Shown here piece after piece: positions 48,347-58,600 of a DNA stretch of 64,000 bases (positions are counted from its first letter, which is position 1; each line of letters begins with the position of its first letter). The translations under genes were made by a program, and so were the position numbers. Origin of the DNA: Ostreococcus mediterraneus. Its lineage: Eukaryota > Chlorophyta > Mamiellophyceae > Mamiellales > Bathycoccaceae. Under the pieces are notes generated by a model. That model worked only from the letters and a program-made list of their open reading frames with translations, did not search any database and had not been told where the DNA came from. The stretch is taken from NCBI GenBank assembly GCA_012295225.1, contig WMKK01000018.1:286898-350897 (forward strand). Reading direction: 5' to 3'.

Positions 48347-49195
48347 TTAAAATGGCATCGCGTCTAAGATCGCATCCTTCTGCGCCGCTAATGCCGCTAA
48401 TACGGCTACTATCGCACCAATACTCGCAACATCTATGTTTTCCAAACCATTTGTCAAGCTTTTACGCATCACCAACGTTTTGGTCGTCGTTTCTCTCGCG
48501 CGTCCGTTGACGACTTTCAACGCCGCTGCCTTTTTGTCGCCCCCGATGACTTTATATCCCAACTTTTTATACAACGCCTGCGCGCGCTTATTCGACGCAT
48601 CCACCACAAGCACGCACTCATCGTATCCATTTTCCAAGCACACTTCCTCCAACGCACGCATGATTGCCTTACCGTACCCTTTCCTTCTCGCCTCTGGCGC
48701 AGTCGCCAAATTCGCCACCACGGGTCGCTCGACGACGTTCAATTCCACATCCATCCCTCCTCGTCCTTGCTTTACATATGTCTCATAATCCGTAGCCCCA
48801 ACGTACGAACGCACTTCCACGCCTCCACACGCTAATATCTTACTCGAACCACTCCCATTGTCGCGTATCACCAACAACGCGCTCCCGTCCCGACCGCTGG
48901 CGTCGTACCTCTTCTTCAAGTCGCTCGTCTGCGCGCGCGTCAACGAACGAAACTCCGCCTCGTTCTCGACATCACTCGCGCCATCGAAGAAAAAGCCCTT
49001 CACGAACGTCGCCGCAGCGGCGTTATAGTCCCCTCCGCGCGCGCGTTCGACATTTATACGCTCCGAAGCCGCGGCTGCGGTAGTGGTCGTGAGGTGACGT
49101 CGACCGACGGCGCGACCGACGGCGTGTCCGTGCTGGCGATGCGCGCGGTGGAGCGCGATGCCACCGAGTGCGATGGACGTCGTCGCACTCGTCAT
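48347..49195 (-). CDS. GNAT acetyltransferase, plastid-type leader
   Basis: 282 aa. N-terminal 45 residues (Thr/Ala/Arg/His-rich, TTTTAAAASERI) look like a transit peptide. GNAT core at about 95-225: LLVIRDNGSGSSKILACGGV, VANLATAPEARRKGYGKAIM (acetyl-CoA loop RRKGYGKA) and DASNKRAQALYKKLGYKVIG, the classic final motif. The substrate is unknown; plastid GNATs acetylate protein N-termini or lysines, or metabolites. A hydrophobic stretch near the C-terminus (VASIGAIVAVLAALAAQ) could be a membrane anchor, unusual for the family. The 3' end faces the LARP1 stop 144 bp away. Confidence 0.85.
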   Translation of the reverse strand: MTSATTSIALGGIALHRAHRQHGHAVGRAVGRRHLTTTTAAAASERINVERARGGDYNAAAATFVKGFFFDGASDVENEAEFRSLTRAQTSDLKKRYDASGRDGSALLVIRDNGSGSSKILACGGVEVRSYVGATDYETYVKQGRGGMDVELNVVERPVVANLATAPEARRKGYGKAIMRALEEVCLENGYDECVLVVDASNKRAQALYKKLGYKVIGGDKKAAALKVVNGRARETTTKTLVMRKSLTNGLENIDVASIGAIVAVLAALAAQKDAILDAMPF

Positions 49196-49453
49196 CGCGC
49201 CGTCGACAGGGGCAGAGGAGGGTCGAAAGGCGTGCGTGCGCGCGGCTTCAAGTGCGGCGCTGCGTTATCCAGTGGACACTTTTTTCTCTTTCGCGCGCGC
49301 GAATGGCGCGAACGCCTGTCGGCTGTCGACGAGGCATGCGCGGGATGAGGGTGGATTTTCTCTACGAGCGTTTTATCGGCGTCGTCGTCATATGTATGTA
49401 GTTTTACACGTGTGTTTGTTTGTTTATGAGTCTATGATGTCGCTCGATGACGT

Positions 49454-52285
49454 TCAATGCGCGGCATTGGACGACGGCGCGAGCTGAGGGAATAGATCAC
49501 GCATCAATACCGTACGACGAACACCAGTGGTGTATCCCTCGTTGTACTTGAATTGCATCGTATGTTGCGCGGGATTGGACTTGGCAGCGTTCGCGAGGCG
49601 ATGTTTGTTGCCGCCTTGGATGCCGAGCGCGACGCGCGCCTTTTGTTCGGCGCGTTGTAATTTGGCGTTTGCGGATGCCTGCGCAGAGGCGGCACCAGAG
49701 CGTCTTTCCGCGTCAGTGACGAGTTCGTTTGCGATAATCGTGCGCAAACTATTGTTTACTGGACGACGATGGACTAACACGGTGTGCTTGACCGCAGTCG
49801 ACGATGGTGACTCGGCGTGTTCGCGTTCCCGTTCGCGCCGCTCCTTCCACGTCAAGCGTTCGTCGGGTCGCAACGCCTCGACGCCGCCGCCAAACTTTGT
49901 AAAGTCATCAATCGGTGGTTCTAACACTAATGCACTCGCCCCTGCGCGCCACGATTGTTCGCCATATTTAGTCGCTGCGGGCTTGTAATTCAACCCTTGC
50001 TCGCGCATCAACGCCACCGTGGATTTGAGCGTTTGCTTTTCATCCTCAGTCATAAACGTCGCCGCCACAGAACGGAGCTCAGGGGCAATCAACGTGTTGA
50101 GAAATGGCAATGTTTCCATGACGTCGCGATCAATAGACACGTGTCGAATGGATAAATCCACGGCATCGCGACGCGAATTCAGGACATCCATGCGAGAGTT
50201 CTTCTCTTTAATCGCGCGTCCAGTCTTGGGCCATTGCATGGCATCCGTCAACACGCCGGCGTGCGTGGCGCACGAGTGCACAGCGAGCGCACACTCGGTG
50301 GCGTAGTTTCGTAAACTATTTTCTCCAGTGGCAAATGATTTATACTGAAACATCGCGCCATCGAGCACGGAGTCGATGGCATTCATCATGCGATACATTG
50401 TCCCATCTTGAAACCCGACGTGTGGAAGGTTTTCAAACAATCCGTCAAACACCGAGTCGTTGTCACCAAACGTCTCGAGTCGATCGCGCATCTTATCCAA
50501 GTGCGTTTTGCGAGCACCACCCTCGATGCGTGCTCGTGGAAACGTATGGCGTCCTCGAAGTAAATCTTGCCACATTGTCCATGCGGGCGATTTTGAATCC
50601 TTCTCGCCGCCTCTTGAAAAGACGACGTCGCGCAGCGTAACCTTTGAACTCGTCTTTGCAATTAATTGCACCGCATTTAACGCCGCGCGAATGTCGTGAT
50701 CGACGCGATCGACAATCAAAGCGATTGCACGCGGTTCGGCATCCACTTTTTCCTTCACGCATACGTCGCGCACTCTGGCTGTGATTTGATTCGTGGGCGG
50801 CTGCTTCATGCGAAACACCTTGGCGACGTTGCGCAATGGCTTCAACGCGGTGGCGTACAAATCATTACAGATTGCAATCACCGGTCTCATGAGCGGCGCG
50901 CGGAACTTTGAATCCTTCGTCATGTTAAGGAGCATCCAAACCGCACCTTTACCATCACCACCGTTATGAGAGCCATCAATTTCGTCGAGAATCACGCACG
51001 TCGGCTTCTTCTTTCCAAACACGCTCTGTGTGTACAAGGCGTCGGCGAGCTTCACCTTGAGCGTCGATGCGCTTCGATCATCCGAAGCGTTGATTTCAAT
51101 CGGTTGGTATCCACAGTGCTTGGCCACGACGTGCGCCAATGTTGTCTTTCCCGAACCAGGAGGACCAGAAAGTAATAAAATTTTCTCCTTTGGTCGCTTC
51201 AATGCGTCGAGCGCGACGTGCGTTTCGTTGTGCTCGTGTCGCTTACCCTTGTACCCAGTCTTTTCGGCATATCTATCGGAGTAAAATTTCTTCATCGTCG
51301 CGGGCGGAGGATCTTTGTTGAATACTACCTTGTCCCAACCCTTAAGCCAGTGCAACACCTCCCTATTGGTTTGCTCGGGGCTCAACAAGTCGACAAAAGA
51401 TTTCGGCGCGTGTCGCTCCGCCCAAAGCATACCGGCAAGCTTTTTCCGCACGCCATCCGCCATAATCTCACCTCTCGTGCGTTCTACATCAGTCATGACT
51501 GTATCACTGTCCAAATTCTCGACGTTTTCTCCGTTCTCTACCGCCTGCGCCGCTTCCAATGCCCGCTGATACCGCTCCTTTTCATACGCGTCAAGCATGT
51601 CGTCAATCGAACGCGACAACAACGGCTCCCCGCTCGTCGCTCTTCTCAACACCACATCCATGGGCACTAAAGGCACATCAAACGCCTCCTTCTTAACATA
51701 AATCCGCGTACCATCGTTCAGTGTGATCGCTTGCACGTCACCGTCAATATCCGCAGCGTCTTTCACCGGAGCGTTGTCTCGAGCGTTTGACGTCAACTCC
51801 GCCATCGCCCCTCGAGCCAATCGCATCGCCGTCTCCTTCGCCGCGGTTTCAAAATCAAACCCACTACCACTAATAATATTATCATCCCCATCACCATGCG
51901 TCGATTTCGATCGTTTCTGTGCTCGAGTCGATGCCGTATCATCGTCGAGCGCGTTCAAACCGCGACCGCCGTCATTCTCACCGTCGGCGTCGTGCTGCTC
52001 TAGTCCTTCTTTCATCATCGTCGCACCAACACCAACGCCCATGCGTCGCGTACCATGCACACCATCACCCTTCTCGTCCTCGTCGTCGTCGTCCGGGAAC
52101 ATCATCCCCTCATCCTCGTCGTGACCGGCAGCACCTCGTGGTGTCCCAGTCCCAGTCCCGATCGTTCCAGTCCCTTCAACGTCGTCGTTGGCGTCGTTGA
52201 TGGGCGCGTTGTAGTAGTCGTCGACGACGTCGTCGTACCCGACGTCTTCATCGATCAACGCATCGACGTCGATATCATCATCCAT
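49454..52285 (-). CDS. CTF18: CTF18 subunit of the alternative clamp loader
   Basis: 943 aa. Ctf18-RFC loads PCNA in S phase and supports sister-chromatid cohesion. Acidic N-terminus MDDDIDVDALIDEDVGYDD; RFC box-like APKSFVDLLSPEQTNREVLH, typical of Ctf18; Walker A LLLSGPPGSGKTTLAHVVAK (about 372-390); EINASDDRSASTLK; Walker B CVILDEIDGSHNGG (about 430); sensor region RPVIAICNDLYATALKPLRN. The tail MQFKYNEGYTTGVRRTVLMR matches the conserved C-terminal peptide that binds Ctf8 and Dcc1. RFC1 is excluded by lack of a BRCT domain and by that tail. The frame is uninterrupted and the first ATG is used. Confidence 0.94.
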   Translation of the reverse strand: MDDDIDVDALIDEDVGYDDVVDDYYNAPINDANDDVEGTGTIGTGTGTPRGAAGHDEDEGMMFPDDDDEDEKGDGVHGTRRMGVGVGATMMKEGLEQHDADGENDGGRGLNALDDDTASTRAQKRSKSTHGDGDDNIISGSGFDFETAAKETAMRLARGAMAELTSNARDNAPVKDAADIDGDVQAITLNDGTRIYVKKEAFDVPLVPMDVVLRRATSGEPLLSRSIDDMLDAYEKERYQRALEAAQAVENGENVENLDSDTVMTDVERTRGEIMADGVRKKLAGMLWAERHAPKSFVDLLSPEQTNREVLHWLKGWDKVVFNKDPPPATMKKFYSDRYAEKTGYKGKRHEHNETHVALDALKRPKEKILLLSGPPGSGKTTLAHVVAKHCGYQPIEINASDDRSASTLKVKLADALYTQSVFGKKKPTCVILDEIDGSHNGGDGKGAVWMLLNMTKDSKFRAPLMRPVIAICNDLYATALKPLRNVAKVFRMKQPPTNQITARVRDVCVKEKVDAEPRAIALIVDRVDHDIRAALNAVQLIAKTSSKVTLRDVVFSRGGEKDSKSPAWTMWQDLLRGRHTFPRARIEGGARKTHLDKMRDRLETFGDNDSVFDGLFENLPHVGFQDGTMYRMMNAIDSVLDGAMFQYKSFATGENSLRNYATECALAVHSCATHAGVLTDAMQWPKTGRAIKEKNSRMDVLNSRRDAVDLSIRHVSIDRDVMETLPFLNTLIAPELRSVAATFMTEDEKQTLKSTVALMREQGLNYKPAATKYGEQSWRAGASALVLEPPIDDFTKFGGGVEALRPDERLTWKERREREREHAESPSSTAVKHTVLVHRRPVNNSLRTIIANELVTDAERRSGAASAQASANAKLQRAEQKARVALGIQGGNKHRLANAAKSNPAQHTMQFKYNEGYTTGVRRTVLMRDLFPQLAPSSNAAH

Positions 52286-52430
52286 GGTCCACCGTGCGTC
52301 GCCGTCCGTCGACGAGTGACGGTGCGTGTGTGTGTTTTTTGAAATTTTTAAATTTTCAAGCGACAGCTGGAGCGCGCGCGCAGACTAATGCTACATGTTT
52401 GTGGTGCTAAATGCTACGAGACTACTTAAT

Positions 52431-53231
52431 TTAATTGAACCGCGAGGGCGAGAGTTGAGCGCGTAGGGATTCGGCGCGACGAACCATGTCGGCGACGCTG
52501 GCGAGTAAGTCGCGCTCGTCGGCTTCGGCTTGGGATTGGGCTCGAGCGCGAAACGCGCCGGCGTCCGCGCGTCCGCGTGGGGAACGACGGTGCGTCGGTG
52601 ATGGTGATACATCTGAAACCCCAGTCGATGTGTGATGGTCGTGGTGGTGGTGCGCGGATACGTACGCGGCGCGGTCGACGTACGCTCGGTCGACGGAGCG
52701 CGAATACAGCTCAGACTCGGTGGAGCGCGCCGGCGTCAACGTTTTCGGCGTCTTCGGCATCGATGACGTTTTCGACCGCGGCAGCGGCGACACGCGTCGC
52801 GCATGCGATGGTGTCGATGATGGACTCGTCATCATCTCTGGCGACTGTCGTCGTCGAACGTCGTCGAGGACGGATCCCAACGCGAACGCCGCGTCCGAAC
52901 CAACCTTCGCGGCTCCCCTACTCGCGGCGCTCGTCGTCGCCTCGTCGTCCCCCCCGGACCCGCCACCAACGCGCGCGTAATGCGCGTGTGATGTATCTCG
53001 CGCCGCCATCGCGCGTCGCGCGTCGTATCTCGCGCGCAATTGCGCCATGAATTCCTCTCTCGCCTCGCGCAGCGCCGATTCAAACGCCTCTGCGCCCGCG
53101 CGCGCGCGCACGCGCTCGATGCGCGCCATCTCCGCTTTGCGTTGACGCAGCGCAGCGGTGACGACGCGCGCGCGTCTCGCGTCGTTGTGGTCGCCGCCGC
53201 CGTCGCCGTAAGCGTCGTCGAACGACGGCAT
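52431..53231 (-). CDS. Coiled-coil protein with Ser/Pro-rich middle, unrecognised
   Basis: 266 aa. A short acidic/Gly start (MPSFDDAYGDGGGDHNDARR) is followed by a continuous charged helix (about 20-80, RQRKAEMARIERVRARAGAE ... AREEFMAQLRARYDARRAM). A disordered Ser/Pro/Thr-rich middle has SP and TP sites (PKTPKTLTPARSTE), then a His-rich patch HHHHDHH and a final helix (ERDLLASVADMVRRAESLRA). TP/SP density suggests a CDK or MAPK substrate. No family recognised. It is divergent from TrmB (181 bp between ATGs). Confidence 0.6.
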   Translation of the reverse strand: MPSFDDAYGDGGGDHNDARRARVVTAALRQRKAEMARIERVRARAGAEAFESALREAREEFMAQLRARYDARRAMAARDTSHAHYARVGGGSGGDDEATTSAASRGAAKVGSDAAFALGSVLDDVRRRQSPEMMTSPSSTPSHARRVSPLPRSKTSSMPKTPKTLTPARSTESELYSRSVDRAYVDRAAYVSAHHHHDHHTSTGVSDVSPSPTHRRSPRGRADAGAFRARAQSQAEADERDLLASVADMVRRAESLRAQLSPSRFN

Positions 53232-53412
53232 GGTTGAACCGAATCGAATTCGATGCTTTCGGCGTCGCGTTGTGTGGCGTCGTCGTCATTCTCGGGCGCC
53301 GCGTCAACGGCGACGACGGCGGTGACGCGGTGAAGGCATAGCACGCGCATCGTGCGACGCAGAGCGCGCGACGGTGGTGCGCTTCGCGTCAACGGCGCCG
53401 AGGTAAACGACG

Positions 53413-54216
53413 ATGAGTGGTGAGCGCATCGTGGACCCACTGGCGGCGTCTTCGTCGTCGTCTCAGGCATCTCAGGCGTCGTTCGTGCGCACGACTGGAC
53501 GAGCGCTCGATAAGCCATGGCATAGGACATTTATTAAACAACGTCCGAGGCTGAGTGCGGGACAGAAGCGCGCGCTCAGAGAGTATTGGCGTGATTTTGG
53601 ACTAGAGTTTCGTTTCGGAGACGCGCGGTTAGACGCGCGCGACGTATACGGCGACATAGACGGAGACGCTATCGTGGGAGACGAAAGTTGTAGAAGAAAA
53701 TTTGTGCTCGAGCTTGGGTTCGGGCTGGGCGAGAGCATGGTGGCGAGCGCGAGAACGAGGCCGGACTTTATGTATTTGGGCGTCGAAGTACACAAGCCAG
53801 GCGTCGCGACGGCTTTGAATTTGATTGCGCAGGAAAACTTAACCAACGTGCGCGTGGTGAGCATGGATGGACTGTGGATGTTGCGTGATTTCATTCAACC
53901 CGCGAGCGTGGACGAGTGCTGCGTGTATTTTCCGGATCCCTGGCGCGGCGAGAATAAAGCCAAGCGGCGGTTGGTGAATGATTTATTGCTCGAGCAACTC
54001 GAACTCGCCATGGTGCGCGGTGGTCGATTAAACATCACATCCGATGACGCTGAGTATCAGCAGCATGTTGTAGACGTCATGGCGAGACACGTAGAGAGTT
54101 GGATGCCGACTAATGAAACGTTCGATCGTTTCGATTCCAAATACGCGCGCAAAGCCGTCGAAGAGGGAAGAACCATTCGCGACTTTGCGTTCGTCTACAC
54201 CCCAGTTCGCGTGTGA
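53413..54216 (+). CDS. trmB: tRNA (guanine-N7)-methyltransferase, TrmB type
   Basis: 267 aa. It makes m7G46 in the variable loop of tRNA from S-adenosylmethionine. SAM loop LELGFGLGESMVASA (about 98-112), YLGVEVHKPGVATAL, and the diagnostic VYFPDPWRGENKAKRRLVN (about 172-190), which holds the catalytic Asp and tRNA-contact residues; TSDDAEY near the end. The single-chain bacterial form fits a plastid or mitochondrial enzyme, but the N-terminus (MSGERIVDPLAASSSSSQAS) is only a moderate transit peptide. The eukaryotic two-subunit Trm8 form starts differently and would have a longer N-domain. Confidence 0.93.
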   Translation: MSGERIVDPLAASSSSSQASQASFVRTTGRALDKPWHRTFIKQRPRLSAGQKRALREYWRDFGLEFRFGDARLDARDVYGDIDGDAIVGDESCRRKFVLELGFGLGESMVASARTRPDFMYLGVEVHKPGVATALNLIAQENLTNVRVVSMDGLWMLRDFIQPASVDECCVYFPDPWRGENKAKRRLVNDLLLEQLELAMVRGGRLNITSDDAEYQQHVVDVMARHVESWMPTNETFDRFDSKYARKAVEEGRTIRDFAFVYTPVRV

Positions 54217-54438
54217 GAACGACGAGACTATCACATTGTTTTAACCTGCGCCCTCGCGCGTGTGTGTATAGATTATAGATGACATGTGTAAAATTTCTAC
54301 AAACTCCATTGAGACTGTTTGGCCGCGGGCGACGGCTGCAACCGCAGTTCGCGCCTCTCCGCGTGTCACTCATCAACCGGTGCGTTCGGACGCGACGGTG
54401 CGGACGACCCGAGCGGGTAAACGCATCAGACCGCATCC

Positions 54439-54762
54439 ATGCGCGGTAGCCATGACGCAGTGCCCGTGCCGACGATGATGAAACCCTCGGGTTGGCGATG
54501 GAACCCTCCCGAGGAAGGTCGAGACGTGCGTCTATTAGGACTCTGTCTATGCGTCGTCAGCGCTAGCGTCATCGCGACGATGGCGCTGAATGTCGTTGGG
54601 CGAGTGTTTATTGATGTTAACTCACGGTCCACGGGGTGGAATTTCGTTGATGCCATCATCAAGGACGATTACTATGTCTACGCGTTGCCGACGTTGATCC
54701 CGGGATGCATTACGTACGTGTACTTTAACTGGTTAGCGTCGCAATTCTTCGCGCATACGTGA
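54439..54762 (+). CDS. PIGY: PIGY-like subunit of GPI-GlcNAc transferase
   Basis: 107 aa with two membrane segments (about 32-55 and 78-101). The second block, DDYYVYALPTLIPGCITYVY followed by FNWLASQFFAHT, has the spacing of PIG-Y proteins: Tyr pair, long hydrophobic run with Pro, then W...FxH near the C-terminus. PIG-Y/Eri1 is the small regulatory subunit of the ER complex that starts GPI-anchor synthesis. No enzymatic motif is expected. MMKPSGWRW at codon 13 is an alternative start. An ATG follows immediately after its stop codon (see the next entry). Confidence 0.62.
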   Translation: MRGSHDAVPVPTMMKPSGWRWNPPEEGRDVRLLGLCLCVVSASVIATMALNVVGRVFIDVNSRSTGWNFVDAIIKDDYYVYALPTLIPGCITYVYFNWLASQFFAHT

Positions 54763-55151
54763 ATGAAGGTGCGTCATTGTTTCGATGTGCGCGCTTTAAA
54801 CTCGTCTTTTTTTCCTGTGATTGGTTTGTTCAATCATCGCGTTAGAGCTCACTCGCGTCGGCGGGTCGACGCCCGTTTGACCCGTCGCGGGGCTTTGACG
54901 CGTACAGTATGGTTACGCCAGATATAAACCAATGGCGGCGTTCTTAGTACTCGTCGTTGACCTGTCTCGCTGGTACATTTTATATTTCGTGGATATTATT
55001 TCCAAACGCACGAGTCTTCACCCCGGGCGGTGTGGCGTTCTTAATCGCCGGACGCGTCCCAAGTCTCGTGCAACAGCCGAAGCGTGCGTCGTGTTGCGCT
55101 CTGGGTTTCTTATATTCAGTTGCGTGTCTTTATGTTGCACCGACATTTTAA
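54763..55151 (+). CDS. Candidate two-exon membrane micro-protein
   Basis: Inferred joining of ATG AAG (54763-54768) through a 179-bp intron (donor GTGCGT, acceptor TTCTTAG ending at 54947) to 54948-55151. The 69-aa result has two hydrophobic segments: LTCLAGTFYISWILFPNA and CCALGFLYSVACLYVAPT, with RVFTPGGVAFLIAGRVPS between. The exon-2 frame is open only from 54948, exactly at the acceptor. The start abuts the PIGY stop, which is odd. No family recognised; may be coincidence. Confidence 0.25.
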
Positions 55152-55605
55152 AAGCCTTGCATATTTTCGTGTCAAAACTTTAGGCTCCTCTGCCACGGTT
55201 TCCTGAGCTCACGCGTTGACGGCAAACTGTCCAAAGAGAGCCTTAGAGCAATTTTTGCCTCCATGATAGGAAGCCGGTCTGTTCGCCTTCGGGCTATGAC
55301 TTTTCGGTGCCAAACGGGTGATTACATCTTTATTAATTTTGTATACTTTTTCTACCGAGACTTTTTGATGAATTCTGGTGGAAGAGCCGTATGATCCGCG
55401 TGATTAGGAAATACACCTTCTGAAAGTTTCTCAAGAAGACGCGCCCGATGTTTGAACGCCGAGCGAGCCCTCACTAACCGCCATTAATTACTTTCGGTTC
55501 CCATGCAGGTTGTGACACAGTTGTTAGAAAATATTAGGATATAGATCATTAGCTTGCGTAGANAAATGTAAAGAACGTCTGTACATGTTTACTTACATAG
55601 GTGTT
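54763..55605. other. 843-bp AT-richer gap with one unresolved base
   Basis: Apart from the candidate micro-gene, 55190-55605 is visibly poorer in CG than the rest of the window and has no long frame on either strand. The only ambiguous base (n) of the window is at 55563. It may hold the 3' UTR of the coiled-coil gene. Confidence 0.5.
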
Positions 55606-58600
55606 TTAGACTACGTTTGCCTTGACTTCACCGAGGGGAGCGCGCTTTGTCGCCGAGTGCGGCGCGAACGTCTTCCCCGACATTGCCGGCGTTTTCATCA
55701 CGGCATTTTCGTTCCCGGGAGTGGTAAATGCCTGTGTCATCTCCTGAACGGTTTTACCCGCGCTATCCATCAAATCATCGAATGAAATTTGATCCGCTCG
55801 CTCGTTGAGCTTGTTGATATTCTCCTTCAACGACGCGTCGGGTCGCACAGGGGTGATGAACTTGGATGGCGCCATAGCTTTTGCTGGAGTCTTGCGATAT
55901 GTCTTCGGCTTCGTCTTGTGCTTGGAATTTTCGTTGAGCACCATGGTGGGCGTTGGCAGTGCAGTTTGCGTTGCCAAGGAATCATCAATCTTTTCCGCGA
56001 ACTCATCCACAAGCAAGGCGACCTCGGCGTCGAGCTCGTGAATTCTCACGTGCTGCTGCAGCGCTGAAGCGAGCGTCGTAGACTTTCGCTTCATAATCTT
56101 CAGCTCATCCGCGGCGTCTTCGAGGGCAATTTGATGCATTTCATCTCTAGCCTTGTTGGCGCTTTCATGGTACTGCTCTTGCTTTGCCAGCGAACCCGCG
56201 AGCATGTCGCGCTGCTGTTCAGACTTTTCAAATCTGTACCGCATTTCCTCGACAGTAGCCTGCAATTCTTTTTGCATGTGCTTACTCGAGTTTAATTCCT
56301 GCTGGAACATCGCTAACTGCTTTTGCGCTTTGACAATTTCACCCTTCAACCGCTCGGCTTCTGCTTGCTTGAACTTGAGCGCGCTTTCAAGCTTTTGAAT
56401 CACCGTGACAGATTTCATCGCTGACTCCTTCGCCTGTGCAGCTTCCGTTAACTTTGCACGAGCATCATGCATTTCTCTTTGCAAATCCTTCACCTGAGCT
56501 GTACGTGCTTCCACCAACTGTTTGTATTCGTTGAGGCGATTTTCCATGCTGGCGCTCGTTTCCTTGATACCTTCCAACAGGGACATGCTCTCAGCCTGAA
56601 CTTCATCGGCATTAGCTCGAGCCTCATCTGTTTCTTTACGGGCGTTGACAAGCTCAGCTTTCGTCAACTCAAGCTCAGCCTTGAGTGCACTCATGGACTC
56701 TTCCGCCTTGTACTCGAGCTCAGCGATTGACGTGTAGAGCTGGGCAATTTCCACCTGCGCAGATTCCCATTTAGTTTGCTTGTCATCCAACTCAGAGCGA
56801 AGATTTGAAATGTCTAGCTCAGTCGTTGCGGTAGAAGTGTCACGCAACCGAACGACTTCATCTTCGAGTTCTTGAGCACGCTTCACCGCGCTCTCGGCTT
56901 TGTCCTTGAGCTGCTTCACTTCGCGCGCATTGTGCTCTCGTAGCAACGATAACTCCATCTCAGTAGCCTTTTTCAGCTCAGACAGTTCGTTTTCACGCAA
57001 GGCTAATGACGCAACCTTTTCTTCTTGCTGCTCGGTTTCCATCTTGAGGTTGTTCAACTCTTCATTAAAGTTGCGTAACTTTTCATCACGCTCAGCGAGA
57101 CCAAACTCGAGGCGAGCAACATTTGCGCTCTGACGCTTTTCTGCCGACATCAGCTGCTTCAGCATCTTATCGTTCGCGTCTAACTTGGCGTCTTTTTCGA
57201 TTAATTGAGCCTTGAAATCGTTTATCTTCTCATGTAACCTGTCGAGCTCGAGCTCAAGGGGACCCAATTCTGCGCGTTTGCTATGATACTCGCTCCGCAA
57301 TTTGTTAAGCTCGGCTTCCTTCGTCTTCAACGAAGCTTTCGTCTCGGATAACATAGCATCTCTGAGAGTCAATTCACTTTGCATATGATCGACAATCTTT
57401 TGCTTTTCTTCCCGCAAAGCCTTCTCCTTGCGTTGCATTTCCTGTATTTCTTCTGCAACCGCAGCGCCTTGCATACCCGCTGCTTGAAGATTCGCGAGTT
57501 GATCTTGAAGGGATAAAACGTAAGAAACCGCCTCGTCGAGCTCAGTCTCCTTGGCTTCGACTAATGCGTTGCCTTCACGAAGCATTTCGTCGCGTTCTTT
57601 CATCTCATTACGCAAATAATCAGCTTCTTCAGTGACCTCTTCCAAGCGCTCCTCTAGAGCAATTTTCTCCAGCGTCCGCTTCTCGACAAGCTTTTCGAGC
57701 GTATTGCGTTCGACTTCCATCTCTTCGAAAGCTTCCTCAGCCCGACGACGCTCGAAACGTTCCTCTTCTAAGCACTTTTCTAACTCGCACTGCACAGTCT
57801 CAAGCTCGCGGCGTCTCGCTTCTACTTCAATCTCAAGCGCGCGCGCATGCTGACGTGCGCGCTTGGACTCTGTCTCAGCCTCTTGCCGCGCCGCGGCGAG
57901 TTGTAGCAATTTTTCGTGACTGGCCCGCACACCTGAATCATTATTTTGCATCGAACTCGATCGATTTTTGACCGCTGCTTCGACGTCGTGTCTCGCTTGC
58001 TGAAGCTGCGCCCGCAAGTCGCTGAGATGTCTATCCTTGGCTTCAACATTCAACTCTGCCTCCTCTCGGCTGCGCTCAGCGCGCTCAAGATCATCTGTAA
58101 GTTGCTGTAACATCGCCCCTTGAGCTTCGATCGTGAATTCTCTTTCCTGCACTGCGTTGGCTGCATCTCGCTTGACTTGCTCGAGCGCTTTAGTGGCGGC
58201 TTCCGCTGCACGCTTCTCCTTGCGCAACGCCCGCGCGTGCTCATCCTTCGCCGTCAACAACGCCTGCGCTTGCGCTCGAACGGTCGCCATATTCGATTCC
58301 AAGGACGAGCGCTCGGCATCTAATTTTTGCAACCGTGCCGTCAAATCTTTGGCGCGTTCTTCTGCTTGTGTGCGACTCGAATGTGCCGCTTCCAGCGCCG
58401 CTTCCGAAGACGCGCGCAATTTCACCGCGAGCTCCTCCAACGCCGCCTTTTCACCCTCCACAATCTTTAGCCGCGCACGAACCGCGGGCGATGGCATGGT
58501 GTCAACCGTTAATTTGCTCGGTGTCGTATTCGTACTTCCATTTCCTCTGCGCGAAGACGACAAAGAAAACACCGAAACAGTCGATTTCGCCGGCGTCGAC

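Noticed and set aside
54932-55183. 83-codon ORF starting MAAFLVLVVDLSR
   Set aside because: It lacks homology and conflicts with the better hydrophobic frame offset by one; neither is certain.
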